Of a stretch of 64,000 nucleotides of DNA, positions 1 through 12,067 are shown piece after piece. The first letter of the stretch is position 1, and the number at the start of each line of letters is the position of its first letter. Origin of the DNA: Pseudopyrenochaeta lycopersici (Eukaryota; Ascomycota; Dothideomycetes; Pleosporales; Pseudopyrenochaetaceae); contig NHZP01000002.1 of assembly GCA_003313425.1 (NCBI GenBank), positions 2,108,001 to 2,172,000 of the forward strand. The letters run 5' to 3'. The notes beneath the pieces were generated by a model. The model was not told the origin of the DNA. It saw nothing but the letters and a program-made list of their open reading frames with translations, and did no database searches. The translations under genes were made by a program, and so were the position numbers.

Positions 1-692
1 GAGAAATCAAGAGGGCTAGTGGAAGACCAAGGCATTGGAGGGCAATTAGGACGATGTAAGTCGTGTATCCAACTTTACCTCTCTGTCCGTCCTTATAGTT
101 GAGAGAAAGTTGGATGGAGGATCCGATGAGTTGACCTAGCTCTCGTAGACCCAGCCAGATTCCAGTAAACTTCCCACGATTGTGTACGTCGGCGTAGCCT
201 AACGCAATGGCGCCTTCCGACGCCCACAATGCGGATGCAGCGATTCCACAGGTCGCACCGCCGAACAGGACGAACCATTCAGTTCCATAACGATTGTTGA
301 CGTAAAGACTTGCAGAGTAAGGCGCATACCCAAGTGTGCCGAGAATAAGGACATTTTTGAGGCCGAATTTGTTGGCGAGGATGGCGAAAAAGGAACAGCC
401 AAAAACCATAATACCAAAAGTGAGTGAATTGGCGCCATTCACCAGATATGGCTCTTGTTGGCCACCAGCTCCGACATCTGTATTCTTGTTTAGTGTGTGT
501 GAGAAACTTGCGGAGCGTGATTTATTCCATACTGTTAAGCGCATTCCAGATTCCAGGCTGGGTGAAAGATATCAATCCCACGACGATGACATTGAAGAGT
601 GGACTTCTGTACCATCGCGTAAATCGCGAGACAGGTTTCGCTGGGGCATCTCCTGCGTGTTCAACCTCCAGCTCGGGTTGCTTGGTGGACAT
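1..692 (-). CDS. UNC93-like MFS transporter (copy A), 3' part cut by window edge
   Basis: Membrane transporter of the fungal UNC93/DUF895 branch of the major facilitator superfamily; substrate unknown. Exons 692-533 and 477-1, with a 55-bp intron at 478-532; the protein continues beyond base 1. The start ATG (692-690) gives a short hydrophilic N-terminus, then a WYRSPLFN-type segment before the first membrane helix. Family-typical stretches follow: PGIWNALN, GAGG, LGYAPYSASLYVNN and GTEWFVLFGGATCGI. The other copy, at 5656-7225, aligns along the whole visible length, but their introns do not coincide, so they are not fresh duplicates. A flavin monooxygenase gene lies upstream on the same strand. 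The family call is firm; the transported compound cannot be read from sequence. Confidence 0.85.
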
Positions 693-1566
693 GTTCAGAA
701 AATTGAAAGCTCAAACCGTGACCATACTGAATCTTGCAGGCCATTCCATCTTATGAGCTCTACCTTGCCTCAGGGTGTAATGCTCCATCCGATGATAAGC
801 CGTGACAGGTTTGCTGTCTGTATGCAGAAGGCAGATGGTCCGAGGTATTGCGAGAATGTGATTGGGTAGACCCACTTCAACTGCCGACCTGGGCAAGGCT
901 TGCATGTCGTTATACGGCCCTTTGATGAGACCATCTTAAGCGAGTATGCTTGACAAGGGCTGCAAGCACCCGAACAGTTGTATAGGCCTATCGTTCGAAA
1001 AGGATTTTTTGCCAAGAACGACTATCTTTTCTTAAAACATTCCAAAGTGCAAGACGTGCATGAACCTAACAAAGTCTTCGATAACGGGAAGATTGTGGCG
1101 CGCCCGGTTCAAACGACCCTGCTCAACTACGGGTAACATCGCCAACACTTTGGCTTGACTGGCCTATTTTCCACTGAATTTTGAGTACTGATGAGTGTGC
1201 TTGGCAGGATATCGTCTCAGCAACAAAGCTTTGATCAAGACGACACGTTGTGACGGATGCTGACACGGCAGCAAGTTTACGCCACTGTCAACCCAGTAGA
1301 GGATCGAGACAAGAGTCTTATCGCTACTTTGAGGCTAGAGTTTAATAGGGTAATACTTAGGGAGACACCTGTTTTGGGAACAGAAAGCATCCACAGTGCA
1401 AATATCGGTTTGTTGAACAGTTGCTTTTCGAGTACGCAACATGACCGGCTCTGATTGGCACATCAATGACGTCGCAGTTAACTGTCTATGTACACACAAA
1501 ACCATACCATCACGAATGCAGCTTATCGTATGCCTTCTTGCTTTTGATAGCCAGATGAGAGTAGAT
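693..1566. other. Intergenic, no gene seen
   Basis: Region between the transporter start and the 3' end of the next same-strand gene. It should hold the transporter promoter. Open frames here are short, overlap each other on both strands and have no protein-like composition. Confidence 0.6.
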
Positions 1567-3336
1567 CTACTCAGGAATAACGTGGTCTTTGGCGTCGATC
1601 CCAGCCTTCCAACGATATGTAGACGCGACATGCTCATCTAACGGTCCCGTCTGTCCTTTTTTCGAGTAGAAGTTCTCGCGGTATGTTCCACCTGGAACAG
1701 AATAGTCATCCCAGAATAAGCCTCGCGACTTTAGCTCTGGTAATAAAAGCTCAATTACATCCTTGAATGATTGCGGGAACAATACGTACGCCTAGTGGCA
1801 CAGTTAGCCACTAATTATGATCATCCAGGATGGAACTAACAATATTAAAACCGTCGACATCAGCTTCGTCAACCCATGTTTGAAATCCGTCAGCCACCTG
1901 CGTTGGCGTTCCGACAAAAATTGGGCCATTACCTCCAATGGACACATGCTCAGCAACTGTGTGCTTCGTCCACTTTGAGGTCCCAGGTGAAAATCGAGCG
2001 TATCCCTCTACGGTTGATCGTACAGCATTGCTTTCCACCTGTCGAAGCTCTTCATCGTCACCGTACTTTGCCAGGTCAATACCAGTCCACCCACAAAACA
2101 AGGCCAAAGCACCTTCAAGCGAAGCATACTTCCGATAATCCGCCAATTTAGCCTGCGCCTCCTCTTCTGTCCGTCCGATGATAGGTGTAACAAGGGCAAG
2201 GACTTTGATATTCTTTCCGTCCCTTCCAAACTGCGATGACGCTACTTCCCGGATTTCGGCTATATTCTTTGCGCACACAGCTGGTGCATGTGCAGATACA
2301 AATATTGCCTCGGCATTCTGGGCTGCGAATAGCTTCCCTGACTTCGAAGTCCCGGCCTGGAGTATCAAGGGTGTCCGTTGTGGGCTGGGCTGGCAGATGT
2401 GAGGTCCAGGCACTGTGAAATATTTACCCTTATGGTTAATTTCTCGAACTCGATCGGGTATTGTATACACGCCCTTCTTACGGTCTAACACGACTGCATC
2501 GTCTCTCCAAGAGGACTCTAGAAGCTTGTACATTACTTTGACGTACTCCTCAGCCTGCGCATATCGTTCATCGTGCTATACCCACTTAGCCATGTTCCAT
2601 ATGGGCTGTTAAGTCCTTACCGGTAGCTGCTCTTTCATGCCCATATTTTGGGCGGCGCTGTCAAGGTAGCTTGTAACAATCTTTGGAAATTAAGTACCAC
2701 ATAAACGAACTCTGAAAGATCGACTTACGTTCCAACCAAGCCTGAATTTAGGTCAGCTTCTGATCAGTGCAATATAATACACTCTCTTACCTCCCCTTCG
2801 ACAGATGATCGACGGTAGACAATCTTCTAGCCAAGTGGTATGGCTGTTCGTATGTAGTCGACACGGTTACACCAAAGCCAATGCTCTTCGTTGCCGCAGC
2901 CATTGCAGAGACAACTGCCAACGGTTCGTTCACAGGCCATTGCGCGCCAGATATTTTTGCTGCATCTAAGTTTCCCTTGTAGACATCGTAGCCTCCAAGT
3001 ACATCAGCTACGAAGATGCCATGGATCTTAGCAGCCTCGAGAAGCTTCGCGAGTTCAACCCAGTGTTCGACATTGTTAAATTCATGTGAGTGATCGTCAG
3101 GATGTCTCCATAGCCCCGGTGACTGATGGCCACTGCCTATTGCATATCAATTTTTAGTGTGATCAGACGGCGTTAAGCTTATCCCCGACATCATGTTGCA
3201 GGACAGTGAACTGATCACGTGAATTTGACTTACACATTTCGACGAATGCATTGATAATTAGCTTTTTCCCAGGTGTCTTGATACCATTTCTTGGAGCTCG
3301 AGTGGAATGATCGCCCTGTCGCTTTCTCTTTGCCAT
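1567..3336 (-). CDS. FMN-dependent luciferase-like monooxygenase (NtaA/SnaA/DszA type), copy 1
   Basis: Probable oxygenase half of a two-component flavin system that uses reduced FMN and O2; substrate unknown. Six exons: 3336-3234, 3136-2791, 2741-2729, 2680-2621, 2575-1841 and 1791-1567, 493 aa. All joins are GT..AG and phases close. Family hallmarks are the N-terminal KKLIINAF strand, GIFVADVLGGYD, a TSYLDSAAQN segment, HDERYAQAEEYVKVMYKLLESSW, SPQRTPLILQAG and a DVDGFNI..PQSFKDVIELLLPELKSRG tail. The ATG at 3336 is preferred because the longer frame upstream starts only at TTG. Exon 3 is only 13 nt. The apparent stop near 1811 lies in a 49-bp intron (1840-1792). It is divergent from the oxidoreductase at 3847, so a shared promoter is possible. 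The paralogue at 12879-14522 has none of these intron positions. Confidence 0.88.
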
Positions 3337-3846
3337 TGTCGTAGAGTTCCTTGGGTTGAATGTATGCAGACCGATGTCGCTCAATGAATTGGTGTTGCTC
3401 TTAAGTGCAGATGGTGTGCTTACAACGGCTATATACGCAATCGCTTATCATAACACTAAAACACAACGCTACAACGGATGATACCAGCCTACTTCTCGTG
3501 TTACCATTCCCCTCCGATGTAGGCCAGTTGCACGCCCACGTTGTAATTGGCTTTGTCATTCACTTTCGGACCTTCCCCACTGCTACGCCATCTTGCTCCG
3601 CAATGCCGACACATTGGTATCTGCACAGGGCTTGATCCCTGTCCAGCGTTGCATGCACTTGCAAGCGTGGTCATGTCGGGATAACGATTTGCAATCTCGG
3701 AATACCTTTTCATGGTAAGACGGCAGCGAACGGCTCCAACGCGCGTCATCATACAGTGTGCAATTTTGACAGTTATCGTTACACCACCATATCCGTCCCA
3801 ACCTCAACCGACTGAGCTGCACAAGACGACTAATTGAAACTACACC
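3337..3846. promoter_or_regulatory. Divergent intergenic region between monooxygenase 1 and TOXD-like gene
   Basis: 510 bp separate two start codons that face apart, so both promoters must be here. No repeat or obvious operator was recognised by eye. Short open frames on both strands do not resemble proteins. Confidence 0.5.
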
Positions 3847-5288
3847 ATGGCATCTTGGAAACTTAGGACCAGAAGTGCAACCGCATCACCATCAGATTCA
3901 AGTCAACAGTTCAAAAGAAGGAAACTTCAGGTGCAAGTCGACTTTCAACAGAGCACAACAGGAGCAAGTGTTCCTGAACAACAATCAGCTTTATTATTGT
4001 ATGGGGTTCGTCAGCTGTACGGGTTATCGACAGCTCATGAGATACCGGTAGTGCTGCATGACCATGAGCTGCTCGTAAAGGTCAATGCTGCAGGGCTGAA
4101 CCCGATCGATTGGAAAGCCCCGTGAGTACCTCATTTCCCACATTATCCAACGGTCCTTACTTTTTATCATATCTCCTGGAGATAGACGTATACTTACACA
4201 TAGCTAGCGACTATGGCTTTGGAATACCAACTCTTCCCTATATAGCTGGGCGCGAACTAGTTGGCACTGTTATCAAAGCAGCCGCATCACCAAATTCTCG
4301 CATACGCGAAGGCGACATTGTCATCATCCCCTCCACCGATTATCGTGACCTTCGTAAAGCTGCATTTCAAGAATACAGTATCGCATCGTATTTTAATACT
4401 ATCCGACTACCTCAGCATATCTCGATCAATTCAGGAAGCATACTTGGTGTAGCCTTCGTTTCGGCAGTGTTAGCACTTGGAATATGCATGGGTCTCAGTT
4501 TTGAAGATATCCAGGGTGGACCTGACCTTCTAAAGCTGGTACGAAATTTGAAGCCTGAGGATCTCCCTAAGGACATACGTGAAGAATGCCTCCACGGAAT
4601 CAGAGAGCGAGAACGAGCGAAATCTGGCGACTGGCTTGTTATTTGGGGCGGTAGTTCGACATGTGCACATATCGCAAAGCAGATCGCACGACTCGCGGGT
4701 TTGAAGATTGTCTCAGTAGTTGACGGCGCGAAACATGGCCTGCGGCTTTTGTCGACCACGGCTATCCGCCCTGACCTGCTGGTAGACTCTCACGATCCAA
4801 CAAGAGCGATTGAAATTATAAAAACGGCAACTGGTGATCGGGCACGTTTTGGATTCGACACACAGGGGAAGGAAACTGCGGGCCATCTTCTTGAGTCACT
4901 CACCACCTCTTCTCCCGTGGATGCATCACTTCCAGAATGCAAAAGACTATCTCGAAGGAAGGATTCAAAACTCCCAACGCCGCCAGTAACGCCTTCAGAA
5001 GCCTCATCAGGAAATGGGAAATCTCACCTAGTAGGATTAACAGGGCTACCAAAGAGCGATATCCCAGAAGGTGTGTTACTGCATAGTGTACCCATTAAGC
5101 TATTTCACGAGGTTCCACAAGTTGGCGAAGCTCTTAGCGCTTGGTGTGAGCGACTACTCTTGAATCAAGTTTTGGCTCCACCAGACGTGGTCGGAACAGT
5201 GGACGGACTGCAAGGTATCAATGAGGGTCTTGATAGGATGAGAAAACGGGGAGTCAGTGGGGGTCGTTTGGTTGCTGTCTTACCATGA
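3847..5288 (+). CDS. TOXD-like zinc-type alcohol dehydrogenase/enoyl reductase (MDR superfamily)
   Basis: NAD(P)H-dependent oxidoreductase of the medium-chain family, TOXD/trans-enoyl-reductase branch. Exons 3847-4121 and 4208-5288 (86-bp intron), 451 aa. After a basic, Ser-rich N-terminus of about 50 residues come the GroES-like half (VNAAGLNPIDWKAP, PYIAGRELVGTV, REGDIVIIPSTDYRD) and the Rossmann half with the nucleotide loop WGGSSTCAHIAKQIARLAG. The zinc-ligand pattern of true alcohol dehydrogenases is not apparent, as expected for this branch. A Ser/Pro-rich insertion (LSRRKDSKLPTPPVTPSEAS) lies at about two thirds. It is divergent from monooxygenase 1, which suggests co-regulation. In fungi such enzymes occur both in secondary-metabolite clusters and alone, so the reaction is not assigned. 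Confidence 0.85.
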
Positions 5289-5655
5289 GTGAGTTTGGGG
5301 AGTTTGAGCCGAAATTCTTGTGTAACTTCTCAAAGATGACGAAAGGAAGTCAGTCAAATTTCGGTTATCCTGAAGTCCTGCATATTTAAAAGTCAAGTCT
5401 AAAATCGTCATGCATAACATTCGTATCATCATCGCTATATTGTAAATCGAGCCTAAAATGGTTGAAACATATCATGGACAGGAGTTCAAAGATTTGCGGA
5501 TCGCAGTTTAGGACTCGGATGTCAGTCAATATTGTAGTAAATTAATAACTATTGGATGTATCTAATTATTCTCTATGATTGCATTCTATTTATACGTCTA
5601 CAACTCTAAGCGTATAATCAGAAGAGCCTTCGAAAAGACTTGTTTGTTTTCTGAC
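5289..5655. other. Intergenic between convergent genes, no gene seen
   Basis: AT-rich 3' flank shared by two converging genes. No ORF with protein-like composition and no repeat was seen. Confidence 0.6.
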
Positions 5656-7225
5656 CTAGCTCACAATGACCTTATCTGGGAGACTATCGACATCGACCTT
5701 GATTGGTGGCGTCACAATTCCACTGTCGGTCTGCTCGATAGCCGACTTTCTGTCTCCGCCAAATTCCCTAAGGACCAGCCAAGCAGGGTAGATAGCAACA
5801 GCCCAGAGTGCGAAGTTCCAATAAACCGCACCAACCTCCGCAAATAGCGTGATGGACGTGATGCCGTAACTAACCGCTTGCCAAGCAGATTCTGAACCTC
5901 TAAGTAATGCAGCATACCTGATGACTTCTGGCTCGCTGGTCGCAAGGTTCGAGATGAAAAAGTACAGAAACAGGTAGTTCATCTGGAACCCAGCTGTGAG
6001 GAAAATGAATACCGCAAACGCACGACCAAAGCCAGAGGAAGACCAGTCATACGTTGGCTGTGAGTTGCGAAACTCACTAACGAGGATCGTGGCCCAGAGC
6101 CACCAGGCACCTTGAAGGATGACGATGGTCCAGAAGGTGGTTCGAGCTCTGACTTTGAGTGAGATGCTTGTTCGATCAAGATACGCCCCTAATAGGTTGC
6201 CGCAAGTTACGGCGATGATTCCAGAGAGGAAGGATCCTAGAGCACGGGCGCGGACAGAGAACCACACTAGTACTTTGTTAGCGCGCGGTCGCTAGAGCAT
6301 GAGAAGCGAAACTTACAAGCAAGATAGGTAAAGAAAACAGCTTCCGCAAAGACTGCTTGGCCAATCCAAAGGAGAATGAGCAGAAATCTCTTGGTGAAGA
6401 AGAGCTTTGTTGTCGCTTTGATCTCAAACCAGGGGTTTTCAAGGATAGCCAACTGAACCTTCTTCCCATCTTTCCGTTGAACTTTGCCAGGACTGTTCAG
6501 AAACCATCCAACTACTGGGCCAATACACTGTAATGCGATGAAAACAAGGTACACGGTATACGTTACTTTGCCAGCCTTATCTCGGTCTGCATTCAACCCT
6601 AAATTAATGGCTCCTCCTAGAATTTGTCCAGCGAAGCGGAAGGTAAGCCAGTAGCCCAAAGCTTTACCCTTGTTCCATGGTTCAGGATAGGCGATAGCAA
6701 TTGCTGCTTCGGCCATCCAGAAGACACCTGCCGAGATTCCACAAAGAGATGCGCCAAGGTATATGAACCATTCAGTGCCAAATCTGTTGTTGGTGTATAG
6801 CGCAGCCGCGAAAGGTGCATAGCCAATGCTGTACTACTATCAGCATTTCCACAACAATGAAAAGGTGGAACTAAACTTACGTTCCGAATATCAGTGCACC
6901 CTTAATGCCAATATAATGCACAATAGCGCTGCTGAAATAGCAGCTAACTACCATGAGACAGAAGGTGAGCGCATTGCCGGCGTTGACTAAGTGAGGTGAC
7001 TGAGCTCCTCCGGCGCCCAAGCTGTTCATTGCGCCCCAGATTCCGGGAGCACTAAAGTTGCAAAGACCTAGGATGGTCATATTGAAGAGTGTTGAGCGAT
7101 ACCATTTTACTGTCTGCGTCAACGATGTCTCTTGAAAGCTGAAAAGACTTGAGTATACCTGGATAATCGCGCTTATCGCCGCCACGGTCACTGTCGGACT
7201 CTAGAGAGGTATCGTGCTCAGCCAT
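5656..7225 (-). CDS. UNC93-like MFS transporter (copy B), complete
   Basis: Multi-pass transporter of the UNC93/DUF895 family. Exons 7225-7159, 7109-6881, 6828-6317 and 6266-5656 give 472 aa with consistent phases. Recognisable segments are VKWYRSTLFN, FSAPGIWGAMNSLGAGG, IGYAPFAAALYTNN, GTEWFIYLGASLCGISAGVFWMAE, YPEPWNKGKALGYW and a C-terminal half with ALWFSVRARALGSFL. About 11-12 hydrophobic segments are visible. The ATG at 7225 is chosen over an upstream non-ATG extension because the resulting N-terminus matches copy A. The first intron uses an acceptor (CAGACAG) that restores the WYRS motif. It lies between the TOXD-like and flavoprotein monooxygenase genes, so it may supply uptake or efflux for that pathway. 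Confidence 0.87.
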
Positions 7226-7951
7226 GTATGTTTCTGGAGATGTATATGTTTGTTCTGCCAAGTCAAAAACTGATCCCACAGGAGGATTTGAGACACTCAA
7301 ATACATCCGGGCCCATAATAGACACGAGTAATGCCCAAAATACCTGTGAAACTCGGCAAATGTTCCTCAACTCCAACGCTACCCAGTAGTGAGATTCACA
7401 TGGACCCGCAGATGCAACTTGTCTGCCGTGACCTTACTCTCGGAGCCATGATCCCTGACGAACCAGCTGTCCGGTATTCGGACGTTACCATTATTCCATT
7501 CTAGACTTCTCCATACGAGTCAATTGCCATCCAAATAAGCCTTTGAAGAGCATCACGGGCTTTCTTCGGCACGTTGCGCAGGTTGGGATTTTGATGGGGT
7601 AGCACGCCATCTTCCTAGTACTTGACGAAGTACCCGCACTATGCCGTGCGGAGAGGAACGCGCACGGTAGACAGCAATTAGAACGATTGAAATCTTGGGT
7701 CGGATGTTGTTGACGATATAGATAAGGATATGTCGTGCTATTGGGAGGGACAATGCATGCTGAGGAACACAATGAGAGCCTGGCAACGGGTACTTGTTTG
7801 CGATATACGACCGCACCATGATCGCGGTGTAACGTAGACATTGTTGGCTTGGACTAGTACGTATAAAAACTTAAGAACGGAATTTATGACTCGTGCAAGT
7901 CAAGATGACAGAGGAATGAAGTGAATGCAAGCACGTAAGGCAACATGTCAT
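7226..7951. other. Intergenic, no gene seen
   Basis: Upstream of transporter copy B and downstream of the flavoprotein monooxygenase, both on the minus strand. Two overlapping minus-strand frames at 7491-7841 have biased, Cys/Arg/Ser-rich composition and no motif, and are treated as chance. Confidence 0.55.
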
Positions 7952-9887
7952 TTAGGTCTGCTTCTTTCGAGCGCCAGGCGTGTCCCACCAGCTCTCGTGG
8001 AGGTCTCTGAGGTCCACTTCTTGCCCAGGCGCCCGTAAATACGAAGTCAGATCGGTATTATCCTCCGTCTCGGCCTGAGTGTATCCATTGCCAAAGTACG
8101 CAAATCTGTTCACCTTGCTCTCGCGTTCATACTCCCAGTCTTCCCAGCGCGGATCACGCCTGACAATAGTTATGTGTGCTGCAGATCCAGGCCAGAGTCC
8201 GTGTATGCGTTGACCAGGCACACCGCCATTATTCCAAGACGAGCAGTTGTCTGTCAATACTGTTGTTGGGAAGAAGGCATCGCAGTAATCGACAAAATCA
8301 TCGGCTGCTTCTTTCAACGGCGCAATAGACTTGATACCTTGTGAAGACGCCTTGCGAAAGACTTTGGCGAAGTATGTCAGTGCGGTCTCTACAGCCTGAG
8401 GTACCGTTCCTGATGGGCCGGTAGCATGTGGACCTGCCAAAAAGAATAAGTTTGGAAAGCCCGGAGTAGCCATGCCCATATACGTGTAGGGAAACCCCCA
8501 TTTGCCTTCAGGTTTCCAAGCCTTGTTTAGGTCGACGCCTCGTGCCTTGATAGGAAAGGGTGGGACAAGGTCGGTGTTTGCGCCAGTGGCACAGAATATG
8601 GCATCGACATCATATGTTTTCCCATCCACTGTCTCAATTCCAGTGTTAGTGAAACGTTTGATAGGCGTCTTGACTAATTCAACGTTGTCCTCAGTGAGCG
8701 ACTCAAGATAACCAGGACCAGGAGTCAGGCGCCGGCAATGCGGTGCAAAGTCTGGAATCAAGCCGTCAAGAAGCTCTGGCTTCTTTGATGCCCTCTTCTT
8801 CATGACATCAATGAACAGCTCTCGGATGCCCTCGTTCTCTGTCGAATCTCGAATCATAGCCCGGAATCGCCGCCAATACCTATCTTCAAGATCTTTACGG
8901 AATGCAAGGTAGGTTTCGGGGTCTTCGAATGACTTTATTTGTTCGCCGGGATATGGCTGAGGCTCAAAAGTTCGCTCGTCGCCAGCCCACGAGGTGGCGA
9001 TCCAGGTTGGGTTTCGCACAAAATGTGTTACGTGCTTTGAGACGAGTTGCAAGTTGGGAACGACTTGTATGCCACTAGCTCCATTTCCAATTACAGCTAC
9101 CTTCTTATCTTTTGGATCGAAAGCAGGGTCCCAATTGGATGTATGTCTGATGAATCCCTTGTAATCATCGATTCCTGGGTAATCGGGCAGTTTCCATGCG
9201 TTGAATCGACCAATTGCTGTGATAATGAAGTGGAACGATTCCACGGTTGTCTTGTCATTTTCGAGATCTTGGACTTTCAGCTGCCACTTGGATTGTGCGT
9301 CATCCCACTCCGCTTCATCCACGCGGTGCCGCAGTTTGACGTATTGATACACGCCGTGCTTCTTGGCTCTCGATTGCCAGTAATCGCGGATCTCAGAGCC
9401 TTTGGCGAAGATTTCTGACCATTGAGTGTTTGGCGAAAAGGTACTCTGATATACATGGGCTGGTATGTCGCAGCGCACACCCGGGTATATGTTCTCAAGC
9501 CATGTGCCACTCTGAATACTAGTCAGGCTTTGTCGTTGCAATAGCTGCTTAGAAACATACCACATCATTATTTTTTTCGAAAATGGTCAGCTTAATGCCA
9601 GGAACTTTGGCTGGGAGTAAGATTCCCGCATTTATTCCTGCAAGTCCAGCACCTATGACGGCGACTTTAAGCTCGCGAACATGGTCGATACAATGACTCG
9701 AATCGAGCTGTAGCTTTGACACAGGGTAGTCGATTGGTAATGAAGGACGACTATTGACTTCGTCCGTCGCCCTAGCAGGCGCAAGATGGCCAGTCAACTG
9801 TTCGACGCGCCGTGTCGATGTTGTTGTCTGAGCTTCAGACGTGGTCTTGTCGACCGTAGGAATAACCGGGTTTGGAGGTGGCGCCAT
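7952..9887 (-). CDS. Baeyer-Villiger-type FAD/NADPH monooxygenase
   Basis: Flavoprotein monooxygenase expected to insert oxygen next to a carbonyl or oxidise a heteroatom, using FAD and NADPH. Exons 9887-9561 and 9511-7952 (49-bp intron), 628 aa. A first Rossmann motif GAGLAG lies at about residues 79-84, then SGTWLENIYPGVRCDIPAH, the class fingerprint in the form YKGFIRHTSNWD (Y-x-G-x3-H-x3-W) near residue 230, and a second Rossmann motif GNGASG near 252. An ATG (FCATGAN) motif marks the C-terminal FAD lobe. About 70 residues of low-complexity Thr/Pro-rich sequence precede the first nucleotide-binding strand. The gene is divergent from the permease at 10404, across an intergenic region with a CACGTG palindrome. 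Substrate unknown. Confidence 0.9.
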
Positions 9888-10403
9888 TATTCCTCTTTTA
9901 GGCTTAGATCGCTTCTGAGGTTCACTCAGAATAGGACAGGATGCTCGGCAGCGCTCGTTCTTTACAAATCTGACTTTTTGTCTTTGAGGCTTCTAAAGTC
10001 TGGAAATAAGTAAAGTAGCAATACACGTGTATTGACACTTGGGTAAGCGCCGTTACATCCGCTATCGTCCCGTTATCGGTTTCGATGTTCCGATACAACG
10101 GCCATGTCGCATGTAATCACGTCTTCACCCCACCCGTTGACGGTATGCGCCATGTGGCAATCAGCTCGTCTGTCGTGCTCACTACCCTGCAGGAGCACAG
10201 AACAGCTCATAACCGGTGCAAAATCCAGAGCAAATGGCGTGTGCTGCCGCTTGCAAAGCCACAACATTCCAGAAGGAGAGGAGTTTTGCCAAGCTCGTGG
10301 AGCTGAATCTTTGGTATAATAGTTTGACCATAAATAAAGCCTGTTGAATGCGTTCTTAAACACAAACTGTCACCAGGAAATCTGAGTTCGTTTAGGTATC
10401 GAC
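9888..10403. promoter_or_regulatory. Divergent promoter between flavoprotein monooxygenase and permease
   Basis: 516 bp lie between two start codons facing apart, so both promoters are here. It contains a 16-bp perfect palindrome at 10019-10034 (listed separately). Short frames on both strands look like chance. Confidence 0.6.
10019..10034. promoter_or_regulatory. Perfect palindrome with CACGTG (E-box) core
   Basis: The bases CAATACACGTGTATTG read the same on both strands. CACGTG is the known core site of bHLH factors such as yeast Cbf1 (sulfur metabolism) and Pho4. The site is 132 bp upstream of the monooxygenase start and 370 bp upstream of the permease start, so it could serve both. Binding is inferred, not shown. 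Confidence 0.5.
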
Positions 10404-12067
10404 ATGGCCGCACCTACCAAAAGCCGCAAATGGTACCAGTTTCGCTGGTTCCAAGACTACGATACTCCTGAGGAGCGTAAGTTGATCTTTAAGCTGGATC
10501 TCCTCATTGTCCCTTATGTATTCCTGGCTTACTGGGTCAAAGTGAGTATTTCAAGATAAACTAGATTTGAACCATATGCTAACATCACACCTCCACATCG
10601 GTAGTACATCGATCAAGCAAATATCAGTACGTTTGGCGCTTCTTTCTCATGCCCATGGCTAATTCTCTGCAGATAATGCCTATGTTGCAGGACTGAAAGA
10701 GGATTTAGGGTTCAAGGGCAATGAGTTGGTCCGGCTGCAGACCATGTATGTTCTTGGTGCAGTTCTCGGGCAGCTACCTTTCATGTATCTGTTCACAAGG
10801 ATCCCTATGTTCTACCTCATTCCATTCCTGGACGTCGCGTGGGGTATATTTACATTGCTTCAATATCGGGTACATTCGTTTGCCGAACTGGCTGCATATC
10901 GGTTCCTGGTGGGTTGGTTTGAGGCGGCATTCTTCCCTGCCATACACTACATTTTCGGTAAGCTATTGAATCATATTGATAAGAATTTACTGATCGTAGA
11001 TAGGCTCATGGTACAGAGGTGATGAGATTGGGCGCCGAGGCGGTTTCTTCTACGTGGGCCTTACTTTGGGGACCCTCACCGCCGCCCTAATCCAGTCAGC
11101 AGCATCAGCACAATTGGACGGTGTCCATGGGCTTGCTGGTTGGCGTTGGATGTATATCATCTGTGCCATTATCACAATCCCAGTAGGCATCCTTGGCTTC
11201 TTCGTCCTCCCTGGGACACCAGATAAACCAAACAAATTGGTGTTAAAGGATCGTGACATCAAGCTAGCAAAAGAGCGCCTTCTACGAGCGGGCCATAATG
11301 TGGAAGGCAACGTTACAATTCAGACATTCGTCAAGATTGCAAAGTCTCCACGCATTTGGGCTTTGCTCCTCCTGGACATATTTTTCTGGAATGGATGTCT
11401 CAATACATCAAGCGGAGGCTATCTACTGTGGTTGAAGAGCCTTAAGCGATATACGCCTGCACGTATCAATCAGCTCGGTGCTGCCTCGCCAGCAGTTGGC
11501 ATCTTTTATACGCTTGCGGTTTGCTTTGCGTCCGACCTAGTCTTGGGACCGGCATGGGCAATTACAGTTGCTCATGTTTGGAACATAGCTGGCTTGATCA
11601 TACTTACTGTGTGGAATGTTCCTGAATCGGCGTTGTGGTTTGCCTTTATGACAACATATTCTGCAGTGGCTATGTCGAGCGTCCTCTATGGCTGGATCAA
11701 CAGTCAGCTCAGTTATTCCCCGGCTGAGCGAGCTGTTGCTCTTGTGCTTGCAAATACGCTGGCACAGTCGACTACCGCATGGACGCCACTTCTTGTCTTC
11801 AAGACCATCGAAGCACCGAGATTTCACAAGGGTTACCCTTTTGTCTTGGCAAACGCGGTTTGCCTCATCTTGCTCGCGCACATTATCAACTTCTATGTGA
11901 AGAAGCAAAAAAGGTGGGCATTTTGTATTAAGTGCCGGATCAAATTGCTGACAAGCTACAGTAAATCTGCTCCACGTTCCGATAATGAGAGTGCTGCATC
12001 AGTAGAAGAGACAGACTACAAAACCCCTCCAGCAAAGACTGTTCCTGTTACCGACAGCCTATCTTGA
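10404..12067 (+). CDS. Dal5/allantoate-permease-type MFS transporter (anion:cation symporter family)
   Basis: Plasma-membrane proton symporter of the family that imports allantoate, vitamins, sulfonates and similar organic anions. Exons 10404-10541, 10605-10626, 10673-10957, 11004-11913 and 11962-12067 give 486 aa. Family signatures are RKLIFKLDLLIVPYVFLAYWVKYIDQANI in TM1, AYVAGLKEDLGFKGNELVRLQT, the GWFEAAFFPAIHYIFGSWYRGDE motif and GLAGWRWMYIICAI. The last intron (11914-11961, 48 bp) is a multiple of three without a stop, so an unspliced reading would add 16 residues. It is called an intron because it has GTGGGC..CTGAC..ACAG and the extra residues fall after the last helix. It is divergent from the flavoprotein monooxygenase and about 0.8 kb before monooxygenase copy 2. 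Confidence 0.87.

Noticed and set aside
1785..1845. Apparent premature stop in monooxygenase copy 1
   Set aside because: A 49-bp intron with GTTAGT..CTAAC..CTAG joins GFNI to AYVLFPQSF, matching copy 2. The gene is intact.
7491..7841. Two overlapping minus-strand ORFs of 88 and 116 codons
   Set aside because: Composition is unlike protein, there are no splice partners, and they lie in the 5' flank of another gene.
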